Source: an uncultured Clostridia bacterium
Lineage (GTDB): Bacteria; Bacillota; Clostridia; Christensenellales; CAG-1252
Length of the DNA: 44,405 bases
Assembly (NCBI GenBank): GCA_945482995.1
Contig: CALYRM010000006.1
Coordinates: 1 to 44,405, forward strand
Direction: 5' to 3'
Shown: positions 29,446-40,200 of the stretch, piece after piece
Numbering within the stretch: the first letter of the stretch is position 1
Layout: every line of letters begins with the position of its first letter
Translations under genes and position numbers: made by a program
The notes under the pieces: model-generated
Seen by the model: only the letters and a program-made list of their open reading frames with translations
What the model was told of the DNA's origin: nothing
Database searches by the model: none

Positions 29446-30618
29446 ATGCAAAAATATTCATATGTTGCCCTTACCCCTGAGGGTAAGACAATAAAAGGAA
29501 CTATGATTGCTCAAAGTGATGAGGAGATCAAGCAGTTGGTTACCAAAAATGGTAACTATTGTTTGTCCTATACTCGTTTAAAAGACCAATCAAAGGAAAG
29601 CAAGCCCCTACCCCTAAAAGAACTAATAAATTTTTGTAGTCAGTTGGCTTCAATTATCCACGCAGGCGTTGCACTAGCAAACGCTCTTGATATGCTTTAC
29701 AGCAAAATGGAAAAAGGCAATTTGAAGACTATTACAGGAAATTTACTAGAATTAGTTCAAAAGGGTAATTCTTTGTCTGACGCAATCGCAAAGCAAGGGA
29801 AAGCCTTTCCGTCGATTATGCTCAATATGATTAAAGCAGGCGAGCAAACGGGCGATTTAGACAAAGCCCTAAACAAACTCTCAGAACAATTTGACAAGCA
29901 AATGAAACTCAAAAACCAAATTAAGAGCGCAATGAACTATCCTAAAATATTGGGATTGATTACTGCGGTCGTTTTTGTCATTTTGGCAATGTTTGTTTTG
30001 CCGAAAATGGTTTCGGGAATGAATGAAGTACCTGTTATGACTCAAATACTATTGAACATTGCAAACTTCCTTTTGGATTATTGGTACATTGTAGTTTTGT
30101 TAATTGTTATTTTGTATTTCACCTTGCCGATTATCAAAAACATTCCCAAGGTTAGGTTTGCTCTTGATAAAATGAAATTGAAAATTCCCAAGGTTGGCAA
30201 ACTTATTCGCAAGACGTACACGGCAACTTTTGCAAGAACGTTGGCAACCCTTTATGAGGGCGGTATATCAATAGTAGACGCAATCACAATGGCAACAGGC
30301 ACAGTTGGCAACAAGTACGTAACCAAGCAAATGGACGAAGCGATATTCAGAATAAAAAAGGGCGAGCCTATGAGTAAAGCGATAGCTGCCGCCGACTGCT
30401 TTGATCCGTTGTTGACGAGCATGTTGTTTGTCGGTGAAGAGTCGGGCGTATTGGGCGACGTCTTAAACAGAGTCGCAAATTATTTTGACGAAGAAGCCGA
30501 CACGGCGGTTAAGGGTTTGACGGCGCTTATCAACCCTGCAATGATGGTGGTAATGGCTGGAGTAATCGGCGTATTGCTATTGGCAGTCGTTCAACCTATG
30601 TTTAACTTCGATGTATAA
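29446..30618 (+). CDS. pilC: Type IV pilus assembly platform protein PilC (GspF family)
   Basis: PilC is the polytopic inner-membrane platform that couples the assembly ATPase to pilin polymerisation. At 390 residues it is close to the usual ~400 of the family. It has an N-terminal cytoplasmic domain (residues 1-60, 'YVALTPEGKTIKG') followed by two T2SSF repeats. The first (about 60-185) holds 'AGVALANALDML' and 'MIKAGEQTGDLDKAL'. The second (about 262-385) holds 'EGGISIVDAI' and 'VGEESGVLGDVL'. Membrane segments lie near 165-188, 205-230 and 360-384. The start is fixed by a strong AAGGAG six bases upstream and a promoter just before it. It heads a compact operon with pilM 13 bases downstream. 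It could belong to a type II-secretion-like system, but PilM follows, which points to a type IV pilus. Confidence 0.95.
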   Translation: MQKYSYVALTPEGKTIKGTMIAQSDEEIKQLVTKNGNYCLSYTRLKDQSKESKPLPLKELINFCSQLASIIHAGVALANALDMLYSKMEKGNLKTITGNLLELVQKGNSLSDAIAKQGKAFPSIMLNMIKAGEQTGDLDKALNKLSEQFDKQMKLKNQIKSAMNYPKILGLITAVVFVILAMFVLPKMVSGMNEVPVMTQILLNIANFLLDYWYIVVLLIVILYFTLPIIKNIPKVRFALDKMKLKIPKVGKLIRKTYTATFARTLATLYEGGISIVDAITMATGTVGNKYVTKQMDEAIFRIKKGEPMSKAIAAADCFDPLLTSMLFVGEESGVLGDVLNRVANYFDEEADTAVKGLTALINPAMMVVMAGVIGVLLLAVVQPMFNFDV

Positions 30619-30631
30619 TAAGGAGTAAAAT

Positions 30632-31552
30632 ATGATTTGTATTTACATTAGTGATGAAAAAATCAAACTAATTGAGGGCGATGCAAGAGGAAACAGAATC
30701 ATAGTTCAAAGATTTTATGATATCAGCACCAAAGCAGGCTCATTAGAAAGTGGCGCAATCAAAGATACCGTAGTTTTCACGCAAGCGCTTCAAGACTGTA
30801 TGCAAGCAACCAATATGAAAGCCGGCAAGGCTTGTTACGTGTTGGATAACAGCAGAATTGTTTTCCGTGAAATGATTGTTCCGGACGTACCCGACGCGAA
30901 GCTAAAAAAGGTTATCCAATCCGAACTGTTTTCGGAGTCAAAGAGCCAAAACACCACGCTTGACTATATCGTGTTAGAAAAGTTCAAGGACGAGAAAAAG
31001 ATTAACAAGCTTCGTATAATGGTTACATATATCAATAACGAGATTATTGACAATTTATCGGTATCAGCCGTTGAGTTGGGCTTAACTCCCGTTGCTCTTG
31101 ATATTGCTCCAAACACAATGAGCAAGTTAATTTCGCTATATAATTCAAACGGCGCAGACAGAAAACTTTTGAGTAAAACCTTTGTGCTTTTGGACTTTAA
31201 AGATACCTTTATTTCGATTTACGTATTTGACGGCTACAAAACACAATTCACCAAAAGCTCGGTTCTCTATGTTTCCGACCCCGAACATCCGGATTTAGAT
31301 TATTTGGCAAGTGAAATGTCCACTCAGTTAAATAGCACTATAAGATACTATCAATCCAGAAATCCCGACAAAACGGTTGAAGCGGTTTATGTTACAGGCA
31401 ACGCTCTTGTATTAGATCAAATTATGCAAGCGTTAGCCGATTCGGTAAATCTTATGATTTCCCACTTGCCACTGCCGTCATTTGTCAAGGGAATGGAGCT
31501 AATCGATTATAACGCCTTTACTTGCGCTTTAGGCACCTTTATAAGGAGATAA
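30632..31552 (+). CDS. pilM: Type IV pilus assembly protein PilM (actin-like ATPase)
   Basis: PilM is a cytoplasmic actin/FtsA-fold protein that binds the N-terminus of PilN and links the PilN-PilO inner-membrane assembly to the motor. The 306 residues show the fold's typical landmarks: a short opening strand ('MICIYISDEKIKLIEG'), the segment 'FREMIVPDVPDAKLKKVI', 'PVALDIAPNTMSKL' in the middle, 'VLLDFKDTFISIYVFDG' as the second phosphate-loop strand region, and 'AVYVTGNALVLDQI' near the end. It is somewhat shorter than typical PilM (~350). AAGGAG stands just before the ATG. It sits between pilC and the pilN-like gene, which strongly supports the assignment since sequence similarity in this family is low. 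Confidence 0.85.
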   Translation: MICIYISDEKIKLIEGDARGNRIIVQRFYDISTKAGSLESGAIKDTVVFTQALQDCMQATNMKAGKACYVLDNSRIVFREMIVPDVPDAKLKKVIQSELFSESKSQNTTLDYIVLEKFKDEKKINKLRIMVTYINNEIIDNLSVSAVELGLTPVALDIAPNTMSKLISLYNSNGADRKLLSKTFVLLDFKDTFISIYVFDGYKTQFTKSSVLYVSDPEHPDLDYLASEMSTQLNSTIRYYQSRNPDKTVEAVYVTGNALVLDQIMQALADSVNLMISHLPLPSFVKGMELIDYNAFTCALGTFIRR

Positions 31553-31556
31553 GACT

Positions 31557-32720
31557 ATGGGATACAAAAGTGATATAAACTTATTTAAAGCGGCAGGTGG
31601 TTCGGTTGCCAAGGGCAAAAAAATGCCCATTACAAAAAAGTTATTAATATGCTTAGTAGCCGTTATCTTTATTTGCGGTGCAGTAATCGGGTTGCTAACG
31701 TATATGAATTCCGCTCAAACAAAGGAGTTGAAAAAGTTAGTAGATCAAAAGAATTCATATGAATTTACCAAGAGATTAACTCAATCCCTGATAAAGGATT
31801 ATAACAACGTTACCGCTTCCAAGGATTCGTTGTCGTTCATAGAATATTATAATGAATTAAGTTCGGGACTATTTTCACCACTAACCGAAGAAGAGCTTAC
31901 CGCAATCAAGGGCTATATGTTGAATAACGGTTATACAACCGAGTTTAGCTTTACAGACGTTGCCGAAGAGCTCAAAAAGCAAATAGCGCTAGCGCCCTAT
32001 AAAATCGATTCTAATGACGATAATGCTGCCCTTCTCCAAGAAAGCTACAAGTTACTTTATAGCGCAATATCGAGTATGATTGAGTATCCTGAGCTATTTG
32101 CAGATTTACCCACACAAAACGAAAACGATATTTGGTATTCATATTTTAGAGGTCAATTCGTAGCAGTTGTACAGGGTGCAGGCGATTATAGATTATTACT
32201 TCAAGGCTTAACCGATAGCGCTCAAACGGGAGTAAATCCATTCCTAGGTTTGGATATGGAAACCGATACAGGGGCTGAAAAGCTAACCGAAGCCTATGGA
32301 ATAACCGTTAATATCGAGGGTGTTGATTATACCGTAATAAGTATCACGAGAAGAACAATAGTTGAAAGACTATTTGACGCTATCGAAGATAGAATAAAAA
32401 TTGCTCTTGAAAATGAATACGACCAAACGGGCGTTGAATATAAGTACTCAATAGGCAAGCTGGAAGTAAACACAAGAGAAAATACCATTTCCTTCCAAAT
32501 CAGAGCCACTCAAAGCGAAGTATTCGGTTTAGAAGATATCGTGTACGCTATTGATGGCAGTCCGTTCTTCAAAGCGGAAAAAGATTTAGTGTTTGATTTT
32601 GAGGACGGAGCAAGCTTGCAAGAGGCCGAATTAGTCTTTACAATAGAGAATTACGCAAAGGACGCTATGCAAGAAATTGTCAAAACAATTTTTGCAAACA
32701 GTGAAACCGAAGGAGAATAA
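31557..32720 (+). CDS. pilN: PilN-like inner-membrane pilus assembly protein
   Basis: This is a bitopic membrane protein of 387 residues. The short cytoplasmic N-terminus contains 'DINLFK' (about residues 6-11), matching the position of the INLLP-type motif by which PilN contacts PilM. One transmembrane helix follows (about 28-50, 'LLICLVAVIFICGAVIGLL'), then a charged coiled-coil-like stretch and a large extracytoplasmic domain. At 387 residues it is about twice the length of a typical PilN (~180-200), mainly from extra sequence at about 80-260. The ATG is four bases after the pilM stop with AAGGAG at 31543-31548. The name rests on topology, the INL motif and gene order, not on strong sequence identity. 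Confidence 0.75.
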   Translation: MGYKSDINLFKAAGGSVAKGKKMPITKKLLICLVAVIFICGAVIGLLTYMNSAQTKELKKLVDQKNSYEFTKRLTQSLIKDYNNVTASKDSLSFIEYYNELSSGLFSPLTEEELTAIKGYMLNNGYTTEFSFTDVAEELKKQIALAPYKIDSNDDNAALLQESYKLLYSAISSMIEYPELFADLPTQNENDIWYSYFRGQFVAVVQGAGDYRLLLQGLTDSAQTGVNPFLGLDMETDTGAEKLTEAYGITVNIEGVDYTVISITRRTIVERLFDAIEDRIKIALENEYDQTGVEYKYSIGKLEVNTRENTISFQIRATQSEVFGLEDIVYAIDGSPFFKAEKDLVFDFEDGASLQEAELVFTIENYAKDAMQEIVKTIFANSETEGE

Positions 32721-32722
32721 TT

Positions 32723-33589
32723 ATGGAAACTTCATTAACTCAAAGAGATAAAGCCTTATTGTTGATATTGGGAATTATATTGATAGTTTTCGCTGCGGTT
32801 ATGATACCAAAATTTGGTATCTATGCGCTTATTTCTTCGCGAAGCGAAACTCAAGCGGCAATCAATAAACAAAAATCTGAGAATGAAACTTTATATATGG
32901 AGCTTGTATCAAGCGGTATTAGCGGTGCATATGCCGAAAGTGCAGCTATGGCTAAAAACTATTTGGAAAAAAGATTGCTTGCCGAAAAACACAATTTAGC
33001 TCTTTTGTCAAATTCAATTTGTCGTCAAGAATCCTTTGATACGGCTAAAAACTGGGTTTCTACAATGAAGTACAAGGGATACGTAGTAGGAGAGGATAGT
33101 TATTTTTCTAGCTTAAATCTTGCAAATCAAGTGGTAGTTCCCAATGACACATTGAGTTTAGACGATGTTAGTTATAACGTAAACAAATATGAATCGCCTG
33201 TTGAAGTTGTCCTATCTACCGAAATAGTATTTAGTTTTTCGTTAGATAATTGCTTGAACGTTGCAACGCTAAATGACTTAGCTGCAATGTTAGTTATGTC
33301 GTCTCAAGCCATTCGTCGTGGATCTTGTACTGTAACCGAATTTAATTATCAAAAAACATATGAAGACGCAGCAAAAGATAAGGTAACTGTTACAATAGCT
33401 GTCTATACCACAGTTAATGAAGAGTTGTCGGGCTATGCAAGTGAAATCTGCGAATGTCACTCTTGCGGATATGCGTATACCTTAGCTTGGTACAACACAC
33501 AGCTCGAAAACGGCGAGATTGATGGCGGAGTAAACGTAGTAACCTGTCCCGACTGTCAAAGCGAGTTGGACGGAACGACAATTGGATAG
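32723..33589 (+). CDS. pilO: PilO-like inner-membrane protein with C-terminal zinc ribbon
   Basis: This 288-residue protein has one transmembrane helix (about 11-30) followed by a coiled-coil-prone region ('ETQAAINKQKSENETLYMEL') and an alpha/beta extracytoplasmic domain, the PilO plan. It starts two bases after the pilN stop, with GAAGGAG inside the end of pilN, so translational coupling is likely. The C-terminus adds C-E-C-H-S-C (Cys243, 245, 248) and C-P-D-C (Cys275, 278), a zinc-ribbon-like pair of knuckles 26 residues apart. I do not know this from standard PilO. The TAG stop lies within a perfect 11-bp inverted repeat. The PilO name is by position and topology; the zinc ribbon is seen directly as cysteine spacing, and metal binding is inferred. 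Confidence 0.72.
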   Translation: METSLTQRDKALLLILGIILIVFAAVMIPKFGIYALISSRSETQAAINKQKSENETLYMELVSSGISGAYAESAAMAKNYLEKRLLAEKHNLALLSNSICRQESFDTAKNWVSTMKYKGYVVGEDSYFSSLNLANQVVVPNDTLSLDDVSYNVNKYESPVEVVLSTEIVFSFSLDNCLNVATLNDLAAMLVMSSQAIRRGSCTVTEFNYQKTYEDAAKDKVTVTIAVYTTVNEELSGYASEICECHSCGYAYTLAWYNTQLENGEIDGGVNVVTCPDCQSELDGTTIG

Positions 33590-33604
33590 CAGTTGCTATC
33601 CAAT
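33581..33604 (+). terminator. Perfect 11-bp hairpin spanning the pilO stop codon
   Basis: ATTGGATAGCA and TGCTATCCAAT are perfect reverse complements separated by only GT. The pilO TAG stop (33587-33589) lies in the left arm. The hairpin is followed by AATAATGAAATCC, not by a T-tract, so it is not a textbook terminator. AATGAAATC is also the linker after the first hairpin of the 137-bp element found downstream. It probably marks the 3' end of the pilCMNO message. Confidence 0.55.
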
Positions 33605-33752
33605 AATGAAATCCACCCATAATGTCATCCTGACTAGTATTGTCATCCTGAGCGGAACGAAGTGAAGTCGTAAGGATCTCATCCGCTTTCGCCATCCTTG
33701 ACCTGCCCGCGTCATCCTGAGCGTAGTGCAACGGAGTCGTAAGGATCTCATC

Positions 33753-33889
33753 CACTCTTTGTTGGAACAAAGAATGAAATCTGCCTTGATTGGCAGATGA
33801 AATCCCTACAGGATGAAATCACTTCGTGATGAAATCCGCCTTTCATGCGGGTTTTGGACTTCGTGATTGTATAGTGTTGTGCATGTCAT
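33753..33889 (+). repeat. String-of-hairpins element, copy 1 (137 bp)
   Basis: Successive stem-loops are CTTTGTT/AACAAAG, ATCTGCC/GGCAGAT, ATCC/GGAT, ATCAC/GTGAT and ATCCGC/GCGGGT. The middle ones are separated only by GAA, because each stem opens with ATC and closes with GAT. A conserved tail TTTTGGACTTCGTGATTG leads into TGCATGTCAT. It is nearly identical to three other copies here. Confidence 0.9.
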
Positions 33890-33944
33890 CCTTCGCCATA
33901 ATGTCATCCTGAGCGTAGTGCAACGGAGTCGTGAGGATCTCATC

Positions 33945-34084
33945 CACTCTTTGTTAGTCCAACAAAGAATGAAATCTGCCTTGATTGGCAGATGAAATCC
34001 CTACAGGATGAAATCACTTCGTGATGAAATCCGCCTTTCATGCGGGTTTTGGACTTCGTGATTGTATAGTGTTGTGCATGTCAT
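33945..34084 (+). repeat. String-of-hairpins element, copy 2 (140 bp)
   Basis: This copy matches copy 1 except in the first loop, where AGTCC replaces GG while both CTTTGTT/AACAAAG arms stay intact. It is followed by TCTTACCCATATAACGTCAT, shared with copy 3 and nearly with copy 4, so the mobile or copied unit is longer than 137 bp. Confidence 0.9.
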
Positions 34085-34248
34085 TCTTACCCATATAACG
34101 TCATCCTGAGCGGAGTGTAACGAAGTCGTGAGGATCTCATCCACTTCGGTCGACATGACGGAACAAGGATTAAATTCCTCGACTACGCTTAAGAATGACT
34201 GACGATTTCGAAAAATGAGTAATACTAAAATAGTTTTGAGGTAAAAAG

Positions 34249-37200
34249 ATGGAACTCAAAAGACTAAAAATATTAAAGAATAATAAAGGTGCTGCTCTGA
34301 TGTACACCATGATGTTCTTATTACTATTATCTGTAATAGTAGTATCTTTTAGTTTGATTTCTATCAATATGTATAAAACTACGGCTTATTCCGCCAATAA
34401 AACACAAAACTTTACGTTGGCAAAGGCGATAGGTCAAGCTTTCGCTCTTGAGCTTAGCGAAGACGTGGACGCAACCTCAATCGTTGCATATTTAGAGAAT
34501 AATACACAATATGCAAAAACGGTAAAGGGCTCTGCAAGCGTCGTTTTCGATCCTAAAGACGACAGCAAAAAATCTCAGATTAATCAAGCCTTAAAGGGAA
34601 CCGGATTGACTATAGACGATCTTGCCGAAATTAATTTGATAGCAGGATTGAAATTTTATTTTAAAATCACTTGTGCAAACTGCGGCGCTGTATTAGAGGA
34701 TATAAAAGATAGCTCGAATCGAGATAGCACGTTTTGCCAATCTTCGGTTTGTAGAGGCTTGCATAACGAAAAGAATATTAATAAAAAATATTTATATCTC
34801 GACGTCACCGTAAGCTATCATGGTGTGACAGAGGTTGTAACTACGGTATTTACATATTTGGATAAAGAAGACTTTACCCAAACAATGTACGATTTATTTA
34901 GTGTATATAACATTTATTCCACTAGCCCAAAAGATATGCAATTTGATTTTGCAGCTCCTGACGATATCGGCGGTGTTCAACCGAACGTATACTTGTATAA
35001 CGGCGTAGACAGCGAGGAAGAGGGTTACGGCACAACCACAAGAGAAACCTATAAGCTTGAAGAAAGTATTAAAGCCAATTTGACAAGCACGGGTGACGTT
35101 ACGATAACGAGCTCGAGTGGAGATATAAGAAGTATACTTGGAACTGTTACTTCTTATGGCGCAATGACTCTTGAAAGAGTAAATATCGGTAATGGAAGTA
35201 GCAGTAGCAATATTTATATAAGGAATTCACTCACCGTAAATTCCACTGCTAGGGTACATGGAAGTATATACGCAAGAAACACGGTTAAAATTACAGGTCC
35301 CAATTCCACTACTACTATGGTGGACGGCACTATCTATGCGCTCGGTAACGTAACCATCCAAAATTGTACAGTAGGTAGAATAATAGGCGGAGCTGGCTGT
35401 AATATTACACTTATTAATGCCAACTGTAATAGCATATCTACAGACGGAAGCGTTACTATTGACAAATCCACAGTTACAGGCAATGTGTATTGTGGCGACC
35501 TAACGATGAAATCAAGCGGAAGAGAGTCGAAGATTACAGGTAAAGCCGAGGTTAAAGGAAATCTTGTAATTGAATCGACGGATTCGGGCAAAAATACAAT
35601 AGGTAGCACGTCTAATCAAAATGTTATTAACGTAGGCGGTAACGCAACTTTTAAGGGTAATAGCTCCAAGGTCTCCGAAATACTCGGTAACGTCATTATA
35701 GCAGGTTCAATAAATTATAATAACAGCAAGTCTGTTACCAAAATAAACGGTAGCTTGCACGTAAAAGGAGATATACCGGTTACTATTGGCGAAGAAAGAA
35801 TTAACGCATGTTATCTATCTGCACTCGAGGTTACAGGCGACGTTCTTTTGTCGTCGGGCAAGGGTTGCATTCCGCTTTTTGGTAAAGAAAACGGCTCGAC
35901 CTCTGAGGCTAAAACCGTGATTGGCGGTTTGTTGACAGTCTATACCGATATGCTTATTGGCGATGAGCTAGGCGGTATTATCGATGGCGAGGAGAAATCA
36001 ACAGGCGTTTCTTACACCTTTGTAGATGGCACTCCCAAATACGTCAATTTGAATGGGGCAACCATTAACAAGCTTTATATCAAAAAGAAAGGTTCAACGA
36101 GCGACATAACTCAGGCGCTATTACAAAATGGTACGATAGTATCAGGAATTGAAGCCGAACAAATAATTGTATCGGGTATTACAATCGAAGAAAACTGCGT
36201 TGTAATGGCAGAGGGAATAAACGGCGCATTTGTTGCCGTAGATAACTCCAAATTAAAGGGGAAAATCGTAGCAAATAGAATGTTTTCCTTGCACGAGGGA
36301 AGTATTTTATATGCTACCCAAAACGGTTTCGTTCACGTTTCAGGAACGGAAACGGAAAAAGCTTTGGCTTATATCGACGGCGAAATTGAAGGAGAACTTG
36401 TTGTCGGTCAAAAGATTACGGTTTCTCAAGCGAACGGTGAATTAAAGATTAAGTCAAAAGCAGTTTTGCATGGAAATTCTTTAGATAAAGATATTTATAT
36501 AAACGGCGACCTAACTGTTGAAGCCCATTCTATGGCGGATATAACAAACAATCCCGAACAATTTGCGCCGAGATTAACAACCGAAAACAACAATGGAAGT
36601 AGAATCTACCTTTCCACAGGCACTGCGCATTTAAACGGGTGGGTTTACGATTTTTATGTAAATAACGCTGAAGTCATAATGCAGGACGAAATCGAAGGTA
36701 TGGCAGGCAAGCCGTATATCAAGGGTACTACGTTTGATTCGTCAGACTTCGTAACAATAGGTGAAAACGGTCTTATAAATTCCGAGGGCGCTACCTATAC
36801 AAACGATAACGTAATAGTATACGTCTATAAAACTCCTATGGAGCCATTGGGCGACTTGACTATTTCGGGTACTCTTGTAATAAAGAAAGGCGAACGTCTA
36901 GAATGTAATTCTCTAAAAGTTAAACGAATAATTACAGATGATATCAACGAAGAATTGACGCCGTCTAATTTTGATTCTGCTAAAACAAGAATTGTTAATC
37001 GCGTCAACAGCTTCAATTTTAATAGCGATAGTAGAGTTGTAGGTATAACCGTAAATGGTGATACCCAAATCAATCAAACTGTTTCGGACAAGATAATGAT
37101 TACAGGCTGCACCTTTAACGGTTGGCTAAAACTGAAAAACGTATCTGGAACGGTCATTATTGACAGGAGTGAAGTAACAGGTGCAAGATATACGACATAT

Positions 37201-40200
37201 GCAAGCAACGACACCAAATCCAACAATGCTTATAAGGGTTGTTTGGATGTCGGAAGCGCCAATTTGCATCTAGAAAACAGTTTCGTAGGCGGAACAGCGA
37301 GCAAAAACAACGTGACTCAAGATTCTTCGATACCATATCAAGGTAACGTTTACACCAATGGCGTTTTTACAATGAACGGCGGTCAAGTATATGGCACCGT
37401 TTACTGCTCGTATGCAACTGATCTAATAGACAACAAAATAAGCGGCGGATTAGTTATGTCGACCACTTCTTCGGTATCGGTTAATTGGTCTCCAACGTTT
37501 ATCAACAAGTTTATTTACGGACCAAAGGTAAAGGCAACCGTAACAAGTGGCACGTTGTGCGGTACGTCACCATCTTCAACAGCAACAGCGAATAATCTCA
37601 ATACAAATTCTTATTTTATCCGCTTGCAGGACTTAACTATGAGCGATAGCGCGGTTATTGCCGAATACGTTTCGGTATTCGTAGACGATGGCGCTGACAC
37701 CAAGCTTGCAGGCAAAAATATAGGGAACGTTTATGCAAAGACTGCTAAGTTGACAATCTACGTTGCCGATTCACTATCTACGACTAAGATTGCAGGGTAC
37801 ATGTACTGCGTAGGACAACTACAATATGCGGACGGTTTAACTCCAACTGCCGCAAAGGGCTTATATGCTAAAAATACCACTATTCCGATAAGTGAAAACA
37901 ATATACCTTTTGAAAATATAAACGGAAACGTTGATATAGTAGGATCCTTAACCTTTGACGTTTCGTTTAATAACGTTACAGGTTACGTTTACGCACCCAA
38001 AGCTAATGTTACGCTTAATTCGACGGTAGAAGGCAATATAGAGGCGAACACGTTATATGTAACGCCTAAGTCCCAAACCGAGATAAAGGGCAATGTGCTT
38101 GTAAACAGTCTATACGTTTATACAGATAGCTACAAGGTACATTTCCTTGAAAATGTTAAAACCTCTTTGTTAGCGGTAAATTTGAAACTAAAATCTACCG
38201 GTGGCGACATAACGCTTACAACAAAAATCGATAATCCCGACGGACAATTTGCACCCACCGTATCGGGTGGAAGCTACGTATCGTTTTATGAAAACGTTTA
38301 TGTTTCCAAGGGAACATCGGGTAGCGGCAGAGCATTCTTGAGATGCTGTACTTTTGAAAAACGCAACGTCAAAAATAGTAATAACGGCGCAACGCTCTAT
38401 GCAGATAGAGGAGTTTACGCAAGCACCGTTAATTTTTACGGAGCAGGCTACGTAAGTACTCAACAGCACTGCTTCACCACAGGACTTGGCGTATACAACA
38501 TTTCGTCGTCAAATTATTCAACCAACTATGGTTCTATTGTGGCGGGTATTGCAAAGAGCGAAACAACGAGCTACGGTTTGTATCTTTCTGACACGAATTG
38601 CTATTCGAATGTAGTATTGTTATCTAGTCAATCGGCGTACTTGACCAAAACAACTCTTGGTGAAAGGGCAAATGCAGATTCGATGTCTGCCGATAGAAAA
38701 AAGAGCTATCAAAAATACTATAGCTTTGGCGGCGACGTAACAATGAATGAAACTCATATCGAGAGCATTACTTCGACCAATTCCGCCGACCCCGGTGCAT
38801 ACACATATGTCAACGTAGTTGGCAATCTAACGCTACAAAACAATAGCTACATAGGTTCTTCTTATTCAACCGAACGTGTACACGCACACACGGGCTTTAA
38901 GGGCGTTTACGTCGCAAAAAAATTGACAATCGATAGTGGCTGTACAATTCGTCTTAATATTTATTGTAAGGGCGCCTTAAACAACAATGGTTCTATTCAA
39001 TTAAACATTGAAAAGAAAATAGAATGGAGAGATACCAAGGGTTGGGGCTGGACTGACGATTGGGAATATATGGAATCAATATATACTTGCGGTGGCGTGG
39101 TTTATTCAAATGGTTATAGTGGCTCGGGATATTTGTCTTTAGACTCATATACAAAAAGCTACCATATGGAGAAAAATGGTAAATGGCAGAAATTTTATCT
39201 AAAAGAGAATGAAGGTCATAATACTATTGCAGGTGTTATCGATAAGCCTGAAAGAAAAAAGGATTACTCTTTCTGCACCCATAATAGTGCAAATCGTAAT
39301 ACCAATTCCTCAAGCGCAGAGAGTTGTCCTTTTGCACCCAATAAGATAACTTCAACAACTCTTGCAGGGAATCTAGTAAATTGCGGTGTGTCGAGAGACA
39401 ACTCTACTCCTACCGCTCCAACGAAAGACAAATTGCAGGGGTTTGTCGGTGTAGAATGGAATACAACTGAAGCTACCGAGGGAAAATATAAAACTCCTTT
39501 AAGCATTATCGCTTTCTCACACGCAACGACTATTAAAATAGAAGAGGTGACGCTTGTATCTAAAACATCACTGCCATCCACACAACTAGACACAAGCAAC
39601 CGAACGTATTGGAAACCGCAGGCAATTCCTTTAAGGTGGTATTTGCCAACTCAAACAACGGCAGGCGAACCTGTTAGCCTCAATCCTAACGCTAACAATA
39701 TGATGACCGTTGCACAAAAGAAACTTGGACAATCCATAGACGCACTTGAAGCTTGTCAACAAAATTTCAAAGAATTTCGCGAATTAAATGTTTGGGAATG
39801 GATTAAGGGTGACGCGATTAAAATAGCAAAGGAATTGAAAAACAACGCAAAAAGTTTCTTTAAGAATCTGCCAACTTTATTTACGCCGTCATCTTCATAT
39901 TTGGGCTTAAAGTTTAAAAATGATGCCGACGCAAAATTCTATAGAGTTACGGCAACCAAAGCTTCAAGCGTTATGAGTGACGCTAATGGTAAGGATTTGC
40001 TTGTAATTACAAGACGTTGTATGGTTGTCAATGGCACATTCCCGTCGGGGAAGTTGTTGAACGACCTTATCGAGCATGTAAATTGGAATCCTGATTGGGT
40101 TATTCCGATAAACGTTAAATTTAACCAAAGACCCGTAGGACTTGTATTTTTCAATAGCGGTGTAGTGCCATATAGCGTCTTTGACGGCAAGAATACCGAA

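Larger units (their letters stand above)
33623..34200. repeat. Array B of GTCATCCTGAGCG-type repeats, with minus-strand copies
   Basis: This 659-base gap between pilO and the giant prepilin-like gene holds plus-strand units near 33641, 33715, 33903 and 34100, plus two copies of the string-of-hairpins element. The right end differs. Near 34149-34198 there are two minus-strand units (reverse complements read GTCATGTCGACCGAAG and GTCATTCTTAAGCG), the only clear reversed copies in the window, converging on the plus-strand unit. No coding sequence is credible here; ORF 33414-33770 on the minus strand is a repeat translation. Confidence 0.85.

Noticed and set aside
33623-34200. Integron cassette sites (attC)
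   Set aside because: No integrase or cassette genes are present and the repeats lack attC core sites; they behave as interspersed palindromic repeats.
34199-34228. Promoter directly before the giant prepilin-like gene (CTGACG ... TACTAA)
   Set aside because: Both boxes are poor matches and the spacing is not optimal; not strong enough to annotate.
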